This document shows positions 35,595 through 44,462 of a stretch of DNA of 64,000 bases, piece after piece. The translations under genes were made by a program, and so were the position numbers. How positions within the stretch are numbered: position 1 is the first letter of the stretch; each line of letters begins with the position of its first letter. Origin of the DNA: Corticicoccus populi (lineage in GTDB: Bacteria; Bacillota; Bacilli; Staphylococcales; Salinicoccaceae); contig NZ_JBHUOQ010000001.1 in assembly GCF_042686195.1 (NCBI RefSeq), positions 1,302,001 through 1,366,000 on the forward strand, read 5' to 3'. A model generated the notes under the pieces. The model saw only the letters and a program-made list of their open reading frames with translations, searched no databases and had not been told where the DNA came from.

Positions 35595-38008
35595 ACATCT
35601 TCACCTTCTTTAATCTTGAGTTTAATAATCGAGTACACTCCAAGTGATGCGATTCCGAGCACTAATATTTCAAGCATTGTATCCAGGCCACGGAAGTCGA
35701 CTAAAATCACGTTAACAATGTTGTATCCGCCGGCGAGTATTTTCGAGTAATCTACATAGTACTGAGAAATAGATTCGAACCCGATAATGTTTCCGGTTGA
35801 ATATGCACTTAAAGAGACCAGCGTAATCATTACACCAACACTTGCAGCAACAATGATTTTCAATATTTTCATGACCGGCTTCTCAACATCTTTCGTTAAA
35901 TTAGGAAGATGGTAAAATACCAGCATAAAAAGTACAACCGACACTGTTTCAATTAACAGCTGTGTTAACGCAAGATCCTGCGCTCTGAATACAACAAACA
36001 TAAATGCCACAACATATCCTGCTACACCGGTCAGTATAATGGCTGTCAATCTGTTTTTCACAAAAAGCAGTAAAACAACAGATGCGGTCAAAAGACCAAT
36101 CACAATCCACATATACGGTTCCACAGGCGAGATATTTTCAAGATGGAATGAAAAACCATCAAATTTAAACATTGTATAGAATATGAGACCGACTATAAAT
36201 AAACACATGTAGATAAAATAGTCTCTCAGTCTTCCGGTCATCTGGACTCTTGTTATTTTTTGTGAGCCTGTAATTAAACCATCATATCCCTTGTCATAAA
36301 CTGCATTAAAAATATCATTCTCTTTTTGATATATACCAAACTGAGACCATTTCTTCATTGTCATATACAGCAGTATGCCGATAACAATAACTCCAAGTGT
36401 CATCATCAGTTCAAGATTAAATCCGTGCCAGTGGTAGATATCTACGTGGAATCTTTCTCCGTCACTGAGTACACCGTTTAAAATAGACTGCATTGCCGGT
36501 TCTATCATAGTATATCCGACAATATTCGGGAAAAAGCTCAGAGCAAGCACTGCAATAATCAGAACAACCGGACTGATCAGCATTCCGACAGGTGCTTCGT
36601 GAACGTGCTTATTCGGCAGACGTTCCGGCTTAAATTCACCTGTAAATGTTCTAAAGAAAATAATTGCAGAATACAATAATGTAAATATGCTGGCGATCCA
36701 GGCAATCACGGGAAGAAGCATTCCGAATGTATCGGCATTCCACATTGAATAGTCCGTGACATTAACCATAGCAGTAAAGAACAGCTCTTTACTTAAGAAA
36801 CCGTTAAACGGCGGCAGACCCGCCATCGCTGCAAGACCAATGAAAGCAATGGTTGCCGATACCGGCATTATTGTCATCAATCCGCCGAGTTTGCGAATAT
36901 CTCTTGTCCCTGTCTCATGATCAACAATACCCGCCATCATAAATAGAGCACCTTTAAATGTCGCGTGGTTCAGAAGATGGAACACTGCTGCGAGAATCGC
37001 AGTGGTGTAAAGTGCATTATCCCCATACATATAATAGAATGCGGCACTTCCTGCACCAATCATGCTCATTATCATCCCAAGCTGACTGACAGTTGAGAAA
37101 GCAAGAAGACCTTTTAAATCTTTCTGTCTGACAGCAGATACAGAGCCCCATATCATTGTAATAATCCCGACAATAGAAATAATCCAGAACCAGTACTGGC
37201 TGCCCCCGAAAACAGGTGTAAACCTTGCTACAAGATAAATCCCTGCTTTTACCATTGTTGCCGAGTGAAGATAGGCACTGACAGGCGTCGGTGCCTCCAT
37301 TGCATCCGGCAGCCAGATATGAAATGGAAACTGTGCAGATTTAGTAAATGCACCAAGCAGCACCAAAATCATTGCCGGCAGGAGAAGTGAATGCCCGAGA
37401 ATGATATCACTGTTTTCGATAAGTGCCTGTATGCTGAACGTTCCACCCATTACGTACAGGAGCGAGAATCCGCCGAGCATTGATAAGCCGCCAAAAACTG
37501 TAATGTACATCGACTTTTGTGCACCGTAAATAGATTTTTCCTTAGTATACCAATAGCTGATTAAGAGAGAGGATGACACGCTGGTCAGCTCCCAGAAAAC
37601 ATATAAAACAATCAGGTTATCCGATGTTGTCAGCCCGAGCATCGCACCCATAAACATCAGCATGTATACGTAAAAATGATTCAGACGCTCTTTTTTATCC
37701 GACAGATAAAAAATGGAGTAAAGAATAACCAAAGTACCGATTCCGGTAATCAATAATGCAAATAATAAACTCCAGCCGTCAATGAAAATATCAAAATTAA
37801 TCCCCAGTGAAGGCACCCATCTGAAACTTTCCATCACTGTTCCGCCACTTGATGTGATCGGAAGGTATGTTAAAAAATAAATAAATAATGACAGCGGTAT
37901 AAAAAGTACAAACCATCCAGTATGTATCTGCTTAACGAATTTATATAAGAAAGGCACTAAAATCGCAAACAAGAATGGTGTGAGTACCGCAAGATGCAAT
38001 AGCGTCAT
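35591..38008 (-). CDS. mnhA: Mnh/Mrp Na+/H+ antiporter subunit A (cluster 2)
   Basis: The large channel subunit of the second antiporter (805 residues). It keeps the same N terminus pattern as cluster 1 (MTLLHLAVLTP versus MTLIHLAVLLP), and the LFWELTS region is VFWELTS here. PTPVSAYLHSATMVKAG is identical. Overall it looks like an MnhA1-type paralogue rather than the divergent S. aureus Mnh2 type (judged by eye). The ATG follows AGGGGG. The leader holds an imperfect inverted repeat at 38070-38113. Confidence 0.95.
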   Translation of the reverse strand: MTLLHLAVLTPFLFAILVPFLYKFVKQIHTGWFVLFIPLSLFIYFLTYLPITSSGGTVMESFRWVPSLGINFDIFIDGWSLLFALLITGIGTLVILYSIFYLSDKKERLNHFYVYMLMFMGAMLGLTTSDNLIVLYVFWELTSVSSSLLISYWYTKEKSIYGAQKSMYITVFGGLSMLGGFSLLYVMGGTFSIQALIENSDIILGHSLLLPAMILVLLGAFTKSAQFPFHIWLPDAMEAPTPVSAYLHSATMVKAGIYLVARFTPVFGGSQYWFWIISIVGIITMIWGSVSAVRQKDLKGLLAFSTVSQLGMIMSMIGAGSAAFYYMYGDNALYTTAILAAVFHLLNHATFKGALFMMAGIVDHETGTRDIRKLGGLMTIMPVSATIAFIGLAAMAGLPPFNGFLSKELFFTAMVNVTDYSMWNADTFGMLLPVIAWIASIFTLLYSAIIFFRTFTGEFKPERLPNKHVHEAPVGMLISPVVLIIAVLALSFFPNIVGYTMIEPAMQSILNGVLSDGERFHVDIYHWHGFNLELMMTLGVIVIGILLYMTMKKWSQFGIYQKENDIFNAVYDKGYDGLITGSQKITRVQMTGRLRDYFIYMCLFIVGLIFYTMFKFDGFSFHLENISPVEPYMWIVIGLLTASVVLLLFVKNRLTAIILTGVAGYVVAFMFVVFRAQDLALTQLLIETVSVVLFMLVFYHLPNLTKDVEKPVMKILKIIVAASVGVMITLVSLSAYSTGNIIGFESISQYYVDYSKILAGGYNIVNVILVDFRGLDTMLEILVLGIASLGVYSIIKLKIKEGEDV

Positions 38009-38069
38009 ATCATTTCCCCCTGTAATGATTAAACTGTAAATTCAGTGAATTGTTCATCCCAATAAGAAA

Positions 38070-38113
38070 GAGTCTCTCCACTATAGACACATTTATCCTA
38101 GTGTGACAGACTC
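38070..38113 (-). repeat. Imperfect inverted repeat in the mnhA (cluster 2) leader
   Basis: On the minus strand GAGTCT ... AGACTC forms an outer 6-bp stem and CACTA ... TAGTG an inner stem, about 60-100 bp upstream of the ATG. It may be a structured 5' leader. I cannot assign it to a known riboswitch class. Confidence 0.35.
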
Positions 38114-38215
38114 CTCCCGAAATTTCTTATTATATTTTACTGAATTTATAAACTCTATTTCTGATAAATATAATGTTCTCATAATTGCATTTATAATACA
38201 AGTGAAATCTGAAAT

Positions 38216-38884
38216 TTATTGTAAAGCGGTTTCATTATTTTTACTCAGCAGATTTTGATAAAAATCATCCTCACCGATAATAACCACCCTGTCGCAAAGT
38301 GCTTCAATCTCATTCATATCATGCGAAATATAGATAATGGTCTTTCCTTCATCCACCGATAAAGATTTTAGCAAATGACCGATTTCTATCCTGGATTTCA
38401 AATCTATGCCCGCTGTCGGCTCATCAAGAAGCAGAAGTTTCGGATGATGAATCAGACTGACTGCGAGATTTAATTTTCTTTTCATTCCTCCGGACAAGTC
38501 ATTCACCTTTGTATCAAAACGGGTGAGCTGCACACTGCCGATAATCTCTTTCAGCTCAGATTCAGTCCGCTTCACTGTCGATAATTTAGAGAAAAACTTC
38601 ATGTTTTCCATAACTGTTAAATCTTCAAAAAGCGCTATGTCCTGAGGAACGTATCCAATTTCTTTTCTGATTTTCTTATATTCTTTCCGGTACAACTGAC
38701 CATCCAGATAAATTTCTCCTTTTGAAGGCTTTAAAAGCGTGGTCAGTATTTTCAAGAGTGTGGATTTTCCGGCACCATTCTCTCCGATGAGGCCGATAAT
38801 CTCACCTTTTTTTACTTCCATATTGAAATCTTTAAGTACCTCATGTTTTCCATAGCTTTTATAGACGTGACGTACACTTAACAT
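38216..38884 (-). CDS. ABC-2 transporter ATP-binding protein
   Basis: The ATPase of an ABC-2-type exporter (222 residues). Walker A is GENGAGKST, the Q-loop YVPQD, the signature LSGGMKRK, Walker B LLLLDEPT, and the H-loop histidine is in YISHD. The ATG at 38884 is 8 bases after AGAGG. It is the last gene of a four-gene unit and follows the short permease with 1 bp between them. Substrate is unknown; lipids, peptides or drugs are the usual cargo of this class. Confidence 0.9.
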   Translation of the reverse strand: MLSVRHVYKSYGKHEVLKDFNMEVKKGEIIGLIGENGAGKSTLLKILTTLLKPSKGEIYLDGQLYRKEYKKIRKEIGYVPQDIALFEDLTVMENMKFFSKLSTVKRTESELKEIIGSVQLTRFDTKVNDLSGGMKRKLNLAVSLIHHPKLLLLDEPTAGIDLKSRIEIGHLLKSLSVDEGKTIIYISHDMNEIEALCDRVVIIGEDDFYQNLLSKNNETALQ

Positions 38885-38885
38885 T

Positions 38886-39986
38886 TCACACACCTCTTCT
38901 TTTCCAAATGAAAATGCAGCAGCTCAGTACCAGCAGCCAGAATAAATTCATACCTCCGTTTATAAACGACACAATGATATGAAAATCTAAAATATAAGGT
39001 ACACGGATTAACGGCAGTAAAATCTCTATGCCGATTAAAACTGCTGTCATCAGTATTGCTGTACGGTAATATCCAATTAAACTTTTCGATAAAAGTGCCG
39101 TGACTAAGGCGGCCATGTTTAGTGCCAGCCTGAAGCACAGAAGCGGCACAAAATTGACAGATGTATCAAATATTAAAGAGAAAACAAGAAATGAAATCCA
39201 GTCAAACACCATCATCACTGCTGTATATAAAAGCATATTAAAAATTAAGTATGTCTTGTACGTCCATCTCATTGATATAAATCGTGAATATATGCCTTCT
39301 TTTCTCTCATTTACTATAAAATCAAACATAAACAGTGCAAACAACAATGATAAGTACGCCCAGATATGTACCGGATTCACACCTTCAGTTTCTTCAATTT
39401 GTTCTTCTCCCGAAAGTTCGAAAGACTGTGTCACAAGATTAGTTTCACGCTCTGTCTGTTCAATCTGCTGTATCACTTCCGCTTCTTCCAAAACACTATC
39501 CGGTGCGTATATTTCTTTCATATCGAATATCTGCTCAACAGCATACAGCTCACCTAATTTCCCCTGAATCACAGATGCTGCCACTTCTTTTACCGGGTCA
39601 TAGAAAAGTGAACGGTCGGTGTAATACGTCTCCACGATATTTCTTCTTACACCGTCTTCTATATTTTCCTCGAAATCTTCTGGAATAATAAACACACTGT
39701 CAAACTCATACTGTTCCATTGAATGCAGAACGCTGTCCGTCATACTTTCATCAAATATTTCCACATCCATATATTCACTGTCAATTAATGCCTCAATGAC
39801 ATCAGCGGTCATCTCCCCGCCTTCATCTTCTGCAATCACCGCAACAGGAATTCTGAAATCATCGCTCGTTCTGTTAATCACAGTGGTGAGAAGAACAGTT
39901 AAAAGTAAAGGAAGAACGAGCCATAACAGCAGTTTCCATACTTTATGCCTGACAAGAAGCCATCTCGTCTCAAGCAGTATTCTCAT
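38886..39986 (-). CDS. ABC-2 transporter permease (second)
   Basis: A 366-residue ABC-2 permease: one N-terminal helix, a large extracytoplasmic domain (about residues 35-200) with acidic stretches, then about five C-terminal helices. The ATG at 39986 overlaps the upstream permease by an ATGA. It resembles the YhgE/NatB/DrrB class by layout only. It is probably a partner of the neighbouring permease, making a heterodimeric exporter. Confidence 0.82.
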   Translation of the reverse strand: MRILLETRWLLVRHKVWKLLLWLVLPLLLTVLLTTVINRTSDDFRIPVAVIAEDEGGEMTADVIEALIDSEYMDVEIFDESMTDSVLHSMEQYEFDSVFIIPEDFEENIEDGVRRNIVETYYTDRSLFYDPVKEVAASVIQGKLGELYAVEQIFDMKEIYAPDSVLEEAEVIQQIEQTERETNLVTQSFELSGEEQIEETEGVNPVHIWAYLSLLFALFMFDFIVNERKEGIYSRFISMRWTYKTYLIFNMLLYTAVMMVFDWISFLVFSLIFDTSVNFVPLLCFRLALNMAALVTALLSKSLIGYYRTAILMTAVLIGIEILLPLIRVPYILDFHIIVSFINGGMNLFWLLVLSCCIFIWKRRGV

Positions 39987-41200
39987 CGTCTGAAACGCTC
40001 CTTCCACAATGCAGAAGCAGCCAGACAAACACAAGCCGCAGCAGCAGTAATGATTAAAATATCCAGCTGATATGTATATCTGCCGTTTAATAAAATATTC
40101 TCTATCCAGTTGAGACTCTGAAAACTGTAGATGTAATCAAAAAACGCTGTAAAATAGACAGGGAAATACGCAGCCGGAACGACCGCACCCGCAAGAAACA
40201 GAATCAGTATTACTACCGCAATTTGAGCCATAAATTTTATTTTCATTGAAGGTATGACTAAATCAATAACTTCTACTATGAGGGCAGTCACTGTCACATG
40301 AAGTGAAATCAACACCATTACCCTGAAGAAATTTTCAGGAACAAGAGCCAAAACTTCAAATCGTGTCAATAAATAAAGAAATACAGTACTTACAGCCGTT
40401 ACAGTAATCACTGTAACTAAGACTTTCGACACACTCTTCACAAAATCAGTGACCCCGAAAAGTCTCATTCTTGCCTCTATCTGTTCATTCACATCACGGC
40501 TCAGAACCATACTTAATATCAACACCCAGAGTGTCACTGTAATAAATAGTCCACTGACTAAGAAATAACTGCTCCCCTGGCCGATTCCCGGACTGATCTC
40601 GTGTTCATCCATCATATTCCTGCTTGATACGACCTGCAGAAAGTAATTAATGAAATGCTGGAAAATCATTTCGTGACGTTCTTCCATATCCATATCAAAA
40701 GATTTTGCATAATGGTTAATGGTTAGAATATTGGACTGGGATGACCTGATGTAGCGTACGATTGTATCCACAACTTCACTGACCAGGTAACTTTCAAGCT
40801 GTCGGTTTTGATTTCCGGTCACTCTTAGTTCACTTGATTGTCCGGCCATCATATCCTGATAAAAATGTTCAGGGAAAACAATATAACTGACAAGCTCATC
40901 CTCTGAAACGGCTGCCTCTGCCTCCCTTTCATCTAATTCAATCAAACGCAGACTGTCACTGATATCTGATGTATCTGACAGACTTGAAACAAGCACAGCG
41001 GTTTCCTCACTGTCATCCTGATTGACAATCCCGACTTCAAGTGTCCGTTCTTCAAACTGCATCAACTGTGTCAAAAGTACAACTAACAGAAAAATAAAAA
41101 GAAACGGAGAAACGAAAAGAAGAGGAAGTGATATCCACTTCCTCTTAATTCTGTTAAAGTCGTTGGCGATAAAAATGAAAAGACTGTGTATCGTTCTCAT
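39983..41200 (-). CDS. ABC-2 transporter permease (first)
   Basis: A 405-residue permease with the same plan as its neighbour: one helix near residues 24-46, an extracytoplasmic domain, and a C-terminal helical bundle (about residues 205-395). It has a gene overlap with the downstream permease and lies 18 bp downstream of the large anchored protein. The extracytoplasmic domain carries many Ser, Asp and Glu. Substrate is unknown. Confidence 0.82.
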   Translation of the reverse strand: MRTIHSLFIFIANDFNRIKRKWISLPLLFVSPFLFIFLLVVLLTQLMQFEERTLEVGIVNQDDSEETAVLVSSLSDTSDISDSLRLIELDEREAEAAVSEDELVSYIVFPEHFYQDMMAGQSSELRVTGNQNRQLESYLVSEVVDTIVRYIRSSQSNILTINHYAKSFDMDMEERHEMIFQHFINYFLQVVSSRNMMDEHEISPGIGQGSSYFLVSGLFITVTLWVLILSMVLSRDVNEQIEARMRLFGVTDFVKSVSKVLVTVITVTAVSTVFLYLLTRFEVLALVPENFFRVMVLISLHVTVTALIVEVIDLVIPSMKIKFMAQIAVVILILFLAGAVVPAAYFPVYFTAFFDYIYSFQSLNWIENILLNGRYTYQLDILIITAAAACVCLAASALWKERFRR

Positions 41201-41218
41201 GTCAACCGCCCTCCTTAA

Positions 41219-42784
41219 CTAGAAACCTCCAGGTTCCATACCACCAAAGTTCTCATTTACCCATGAGTCAAAGGCAGGACCAAAAGTATTTGTAAAGTAA
41301 TCATTTAATTCTTCTTCACTCATTTGTCCGATATTCACTTCATTCGTTAAATCCGGAACACTGACGCTGTCCACTGTAACACTTTCCTGAGCAATATTAA
41401 GTGTTGCAGTATCTCTTGTGATGGATACACCGTCCTCAGCATAGATTGTATAATCTGCAGTTACCTGATCATCTTCATAAGTGGATTCTGATTCTAAGAA
41501 AATAGATAAGTTCTCCATTCCCTGGCCCATTGGGACATCGAGCTGAAGAGTTGAATTTACTGCATCACCGGAATTATCTTTAGTTGAAGTCAGAACAATA
41601 TTTGAGTCTGCTTCACTGGTTGATAATGTGATTGTATCTTCAAAACCATTTTCCACTTCATTTAAATCTGCATTTATTGTGAAAGTCATCTCCTCAGTAC
41701 CATCACCAAGTACTGCATTGTAATTCATGACATTTCCATTTTCTGATATTTCATTCGTACCATTTAAGTTTACTGTTGCAGTCGTATCATTATTAACCGT
41801 CGTAACATTCAAATCACGCTGTACAATATCATCACCATCCAGCCATATCACAGAGGAGAGGCCGTCCGGGAATCCGACATTCTGTACATCTTCTGCAGCA
41901 GTTCTGAGGCTGTCACTTACATTCGAACCGATTTGATCCGCTTCATCCTGAGGCATACCGATGCTTGATGCTGTCACCTGTGCCTGAATCATATTAATCA
42001 GTTCTTCATCATCCGCCATCTTGTTGAAAAGATCACTTAAAAATGTATGAATCTGCTCTTCTGATAAATTCATTGTCAGTTTTTCAGCATTAATCGTATT
42101 TTCACCGACTGTAATTTCTTCATTTTCAGACTCAAAAGCATCGTCCGGAAGCTGGTCATGGATATAAGACATATATTCATCTTCGATATATTCACGCTCA
42201 GTTTCACTCAGCATTTGATCATCGAAGAACACAGAGTAATCTATTTCCTCTTCTTCACTGAAAGCTGGATCCATCATGCTTAACAGTCCTGGTGCATCCG
42301 CTTCATTTAAAGTTAAGTATTCTTCAATAAACGGGAAAGTAATACCGGCGTTATCACCAGTTAAAAATAAATCCAGTCCGTCTACTGAAAATCCTGCAAC
42401 ATCTGCAGACAATGCAAATGTGGAAATTTCATCTTCCATGTCCGTACCTGTAGATATGTTAATCTCTGATCCGCTGATTAGTTCCGAAAGACCCATCTGC
42501 TGCAGCGAAGGATCATTGGATGATGCAGTAATATTCAAGTCCGTTTGCACCGGATTCTCCTGCATATATTCATACCATTCAAGTTCCTCGGAAAAACGCT
42601 CTTCAAAAATTTCAAACGTATTATCAATATCTGCTTTTTCAGAAAGCAGATAACTGTTTTTAGGTGTGTTAACCATTGACTGGAAGATGAAGTATCCGCC
42701 GATGCCGACAATTAACAGTACACCCACAACAATACCGACAATGAGGCCGGTTTTTGATTTTTTTGTCTCACTTTGTCCGTCCAT
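41219..42784 (-). CDS. Large membrane-anchored extracellular protein of unknown function
   Basis: A 521-residue protein with a basic N terminus, a glycine-rich transmembrane helix (about residues 12-36) and a long, acidic extracytoplasmic part rich in Asn, Thr, Asp and Glu with repeated beta-strand-like stretches. I do not recognise the family with certainty. The ATG at 42784 is 8 bases after GGAG. It is the first gene of an operon with two ABC-2 permeases and an ATPase, so it probably works with the exporter as substrate-binding or surface partner. A TTGACA box at 42835-42840 may be its -35 element. Confidence 0.7.
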   Translation of the reverse strand: MDGQSETKKSKTGLIVGIVVGVLLIVGIGGYFIFQSMVNTPKNSYLLSEKADIDNTFEIFEERFSEELEWYEYMQENPVQTDLNITASSNDPSLQQMGLSELISGSEINISTGTDMEDEISTFALSADVAGFSVDGLDLFLTGDNAGITFPFIEEYLTLNEADAPGLLSMMDPAFSEEEEIDYSVFFDDQMLSETEREYIEDEYMSYIHDQLPDDAFESENEEITVGENTINAEKLTMNLSEEQIHTFLSDLFNKMADDEELINMIQAQVTASSIGMPQDEADQIGSNVSDSLRTAAEDVQNVGFPDGLSSVIWLDGDDIVQRDLNVTTVNNDTTATVNLNGTNEISENGNVMNYNAVLGDGTEEMTFTINADLNEVENGFEDTITLSTSEADSNIVLTSTKDNSGDAVNSTLQLDVPMGQGMENLSIFLESESTYEDDQVTADYTIYAEDGVSITRDTATLNIAQESVTVDSVSVPDLTNEVNIGQMSEEELNDYFTNTFGPAFDSWVNENFGGMEPGGF

Positions 42785-42865
42785 AATTCTCACTCCTATT
42801 TATATAAGTTAAATTAATGATACCATAACAAATTTGTCAAATATATGGCGGACCGTACTTCTTTG

Positions 42866-43408
42866 TTAATTTACAGATATATTTAATCCTCTTCTCCTTA
42901 AAACTACAGCAAACATAGCAGTAAGCGTACCCACAATAATATCTTTAATAATGAATGGGATGACTGTAATCATCAGCGCTTCAATAATCCCGACAGGCGT
43001 ACCGATAACAGTATTCATGATAAATACGAAATACAATGCACCGAACACGAAAATAATCAGCAGTGCGCTGTATGTATAGAGCAGTACCTGATAAAACGGG
43101 ATTCCCGGCTTTGCACCGAAACCCGCAACAAATGCGGCAGGTATAAACCCTAATATGAATCCGAAACTTGGTGAGATAAATGAGCCGATACCGCCGCCTC
43201 CGGCAAACACCGGTACACCGGTGAGGCCGATTAATAAGTATACTGTTGCCGCTGCTGCTGACAATTTTGGTCCGAGGATGAGGGCAGTCAATAAAATCAT
43301 CGGGGTCTGGAGAGTTATGGGAACAGGCCCGACCGGTATTCTAATCTGGGCACCGACTGAGATTAATGCAACAAATAAAGCGACATAAACCATATGTTTT
43401 ATTTTCAT
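42866..43408 (-). CDS. bioY: Biotin ECF transporter S component BioY
   Basis: BioY is the membrane protein that binds biotin and works with the ECF module (EcfA, EcfA', EcfT). The 180 residues form about six helices, with the family patterns PVGPVPITLQTPMILLTALILGP near residues 25-47 (split: PVGPVPITLQTP, then MILLTALILGP) and GPKLSAAAATVYLLIGLTGVPVF (GPKLSAAAATVY, LLIGLTGVPVF). The BirA operator and promoter upstream show regulation by biotin. Confidence 0.94.
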   Translation of the reverse strand: MKIKHMVYVALFVALISVGAQIRIPVGPVPITLQTPMILLTALILGPKLSAAAATVYLLIGLTGVPVFAGGGGIGSFISPSFGFILGFIPAAFVAGFGAKPGIPFYQVLLYTYSALLIIFVFGALYFVFIMNTVIGTPVGIIEALMITVIPFIIKDIIVGTLTAMFAVVLRRRGLNISVN

Positions 43409-43439
43409 TATGTAGACTCCTTATTATTCAATATGGTTT

Positions 43440-43468
43440 ATCATAGCATTAAAAAACTCTATTGTTAA
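43440..43468 (-). promoter_or_regulatory. bioY promoter overlapping the BirA operator
   Basis: TTAACA and TATGAT are 17 bp apart on the minus strand, each with five of six consensus bases. The -35 element lies inside the GGTTAACAA half-site, so BirA binding would block RNA polymerase. Confidence 0.8.
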
Positions 43469-43498
43469 CCTTTTTATTTTAAGGTTAACAATAGAGTT
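43456..43498 (-). promoter_or_regulatory. BirA operator embedded in a terminator-like hairpin
   Basis: Arms AACTCTATTGTTAACCTT and its exact reverse complement are separated by 7 bp. The core TTGTTAACC ... GGTTAACAA is the Firmicute BirA biotin operator. On the minus strand the hairpin is followed by six T residues, so it also looks like the Rho-independent terminator of the 2-hydroxyacid dehydrogenase gene, which ends at 43503. Confidence 0.85.
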
Positions 43499-43502
43499 TA
43501 AT

Positions 43503-44462
43503 TTACTCCACCGGTGTAAACGGTTTGCCGCCGTTTAACACCTGCAGTATATTATTGATGCACAGTTCCATCATCTTGTCTCTCGTATCTACAGAGGCAC
43601 TGCCGATATGCGGCAGCAGTGTCATGTTTTTTAACCCTACAAACGGATGGTCACTGCCTATAGGCTCTTTATCAAAAACATCGAGTGCAGCAGCGGCAAT
43701 TTCACCGGTCTCAACCGCGTTCTTTAAGTCATTCTCGACGACATGGCCGCCCCTTCCGATATTGATGAAGTGCGCTGTATTTTTCATTTTTTCAAATGCT
43801 GTTTTATCAAAAGTATGTTTTGTTTCACTCGTCAGCGGTGCAGCACAGAGAACAAAATCAGATTGATTCAAAAGCTCATCAAACGATACCAGATCCGCAT
43901 TTAAATTTTTAGCATAATCCGATTCTGAACGGTTATGGTAGAGCACCTTACAGTCAAATCCATTTAGTCTTCGCGCAAATGCCGCACCGATAGCGCCCAT
44001 TCCAAAAATCCCGACAGTTTTTCCGTACACATCAGTGCCTGCCATGTGATAAGGACTCCAGCCCGTCCAACTGCCGTCTGTAAGTTCTTTATTGGCCTCA
44101 ATGACACGTCTCGCAGACATCAGCATCATTGTAAATGCAAGTTCCGCGGTCGTCTCAGTCAATACTTCCGGCGTATTTGTAACAACAATATTTTTACGTT
44201 TTGCAGTTTCTAAATCGATATTGTCATATCCGACTGCCAAATTTGATATTACATGCAGATTTTCAGCCAGGGACAATACTTCTTCATCCACCTGCTCGCT
44301 GAGCATCGTCATCACTGCGTGTGCATCTTTAACTTCTTCCAAAAATTTTTCACGCGGCATAGGAATTTCATATTCCGGCCAGACAACGACTTCAAAATCT
44401 TTCTCTAATTTAGCAATACATTCTTTGTTGATCATACGGGTAATCAATACTTTCTTTGTCAT
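43503..44462 (-). CDS. D-isomer 2-hydroxyacid dehydrogenase (glyoxylate/hydroxypyruvate reductase-like)
   Basis: A 319-residue NAD(P)-dependent reductase of 2-oxo acids such as glyoxylate or hydroxypyruvate. The substrate domain has NLAVGYDNID. The Rossmann motif is GIFGMGAIG, and the catalytic Arg, Glu and His are in the INIGRGGHV, DVFDKEP and LLPHIGSAS regions. The ATG at 44462 overlaps the yutF stop by an ATGA and is 9 bases after GGAG. Exact substrate is not proven. Confidence 0.88.
   Translation of the reverse strand: MTKKVLITRMINKECIAKLEKDFEVVVWPEYEIPMPREKFLEEVKDAHAVMTMLSEQVDEEVLSLAENLHVISNLAVGYDNIDLETAKRKNIVVTNTPEVLTETTAELAFTMMLMSARRVIEANKELTDGSWTGWSPYHMAGTDVYGKTVGIFGMGAIGAAFARRLNGFDCKVLYHNRSESDYAKNLNADLVSFDELLNQSDFVLCAAPLTSETKHTFDKTAFEKMKNTAHFINIGRGGHVVENDLKNAVETGEIAAAALDVFDKEPIGSDHPFVGLKNMTLLPHIGSASVDTRDKMMELCINNILQVLNGGKPFTPVE

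Noticed and set aside
39100..39567. 155-codon plus-strand frame inside an ABC permease
   Set aside because: It is antisense to the permease with low-complexity composition and no start signal.
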